Source: Corynebacterium sp. HMSC074A01 (GTDB lineage: Bacteria > Actinomycetota > Actinomycetes > Mycobacteriales > Mycobacteriaceae). Taken from it: a stretch of 64,000 nucleotides of DNA. The stretch spans positions 316,093 to 380,092 of the forward strand of contig NZ_KV825615.1 in the NCBI RefSeq assembly GCF_001831515.1. Reading direction: 5' to 3'. This document shows positions 63,798 to 64,000 of the stretch, piece by piece. Positions within the stretch are counted from its first letter, which is position 1, and each line of letters opens with the position of its first letter. A model generated the notes under the pieces. The model did not search any database and was not told where the DNA came from. It worked only from the letters and a program-made list of their open reading frames with translations. The translations under genes were made by a program, and so were the position numbers.

Positions 63798-64000
63798 GGT
63801 TTCGTCGGTGTGCGGCGTCGTGGGTGTGCAGGCCTAGATGGAGCTAGCTCCGTTTAGCCGATGTGGCGATGCACGACCTGGGATTTTATGGGGCGGTCGG
63901 GTGTAAATGGAGCTAGCTCCGTTTGGACAATGCAGCCTCGCGGGTTCGAGTGCATTGATCTCGTCGCTGATTGTTCAGAAGACTGAAATGGTAGCGGTGT
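63798..64000. other. Non-coding window end
   Basis: The final 203 bases carry no convincing coding frame on either strand. Apart from the two palindromic elements I see nothing certain; the GTTCGAG near 63947 is not part of a tRNA-like fold. Confidence 0.5.
63838..63924. repeat. Two copies of an 18-bp palindromic element
   Basis: ATGGAGCTAGCTCCGTTT occurs at 63838-63855 and 63907-63924, 69 bp apart, each centred on the perfect palindrome GGAGCTAGCTCC. The similarity extends on the right (RG-x-C-x-ATG). No gene is seen from 63798 to the window end, so this is either a control region for a gene beyond the edge or part of a dispersed repeat family. Confidence 0.85.

Noticed and set aside
63838..63924. 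Possible CRISPR array from the repeated 18-mer
   Set aside because: Only two copies, 51-base spacing, an internal perfect palindrome and no cas genes; two repeats are not sufficient.
63935..63970. tRNA-like GGTTCGAG near the window end
   Set aside because: Flanking bases do not pair as a T-arm, and no acceptor or anticodon arm can be drawn.

Overview
The window is high-GC chromosomal DNA from a mycolic-acid-containing actinobacterium, almost certainly a Corynebacterium. Supporting evidence: two Ag85-type mycolyltransferases around a porin-sized peptide gene, a mycothiol glycosyltransferase (mshA) and a mycothiol-type formaldehyde dehydrogenase, a fused rmlCD, an sdhCAB operon without sdhD, and a conserved order (mshA, gpmA, senX3/regX3, ppx, a VAELLAR-type membrane protein, proC, a small helix-turn-helix gene, bS22, a HAD phosphatase, a glutaredoxin, hemACDB) recalled from mycobacteria and corynebacteria. 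All identifications come from reading motifs; no database search was run.

Layout. 1-2215: partial secreted CAP-domain protein and a NiaP-like niacin transporter. 2317-13641 (minus): the haem block hemA-hemC, then hemD-hemB, two small membrane proteins, a P-type-ATPase-like protein that has lost its catalytic Asp, hemE and hemY. 13699-15716: glutaredoxin, HAD phosphatase and SHOCT protein. 15754-16630 is accessory, with a truncated ISL3-type transposase, an orphan coding fragment and two tandem 105-bp copies carrying terminator hairpins. 16719-23743 (mostly minus): bS22, excisionase-like HTH, proC, membrane protein, ppx, regX3, senX3, gpmA, with a Cys-rich protein on plus.

23834-36772: secreted trypsin-like protease, mshA, MinD-like ATPase, two tandem acyl-CoA synthetases, murB, a DUF2505 protein, a methyltransferase that seems to lack a canonical start codon, an LmeA-like lipoprotein-sized protein, a degenerate DeoC, and small membrane/coiled-coil proteins. 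36900-42745 (minus): small membrane protein, sdhBAC and lpd, with a regulator-rich 370-bp sdhC upstream region.

42924-55673 (mostly plus) is a cell-envelope region: two mycolyltransferases flanking a 36-aa porin-like peptide, a prolyl oligopeptidase, a flippase-like protein, rmlB, rmlCD, a secreted Thr-rich protein, rmlA, two GT2 glycosyltransferases, DUF2304 and a DsbA-like thioredoxin. 55686-63797: orphan C5 DNA methyltransferase, an MBL hydrolase with an S-(hydroxymethyl)mycothiol dehydrogenase, PadR with its membrane partner, SGNH hydrolase, a third acyl-CoA synthetase and an MFS transporter. The last 200 bases carry two copies of an 18-bp palindromic repeat.

The strongest leads are the catalytically dead P-type ATPase inside the haem operon, the methyltransferase at 32465 that may start on AUC, the cluster of AACC/GGTT dyads before sdhC, the porin-sized peptide, and the many genes with a -10 hexamer 7 nt before the start codon (leaderless transcription), some with the hexamer built on the upstream gene's stop codon.
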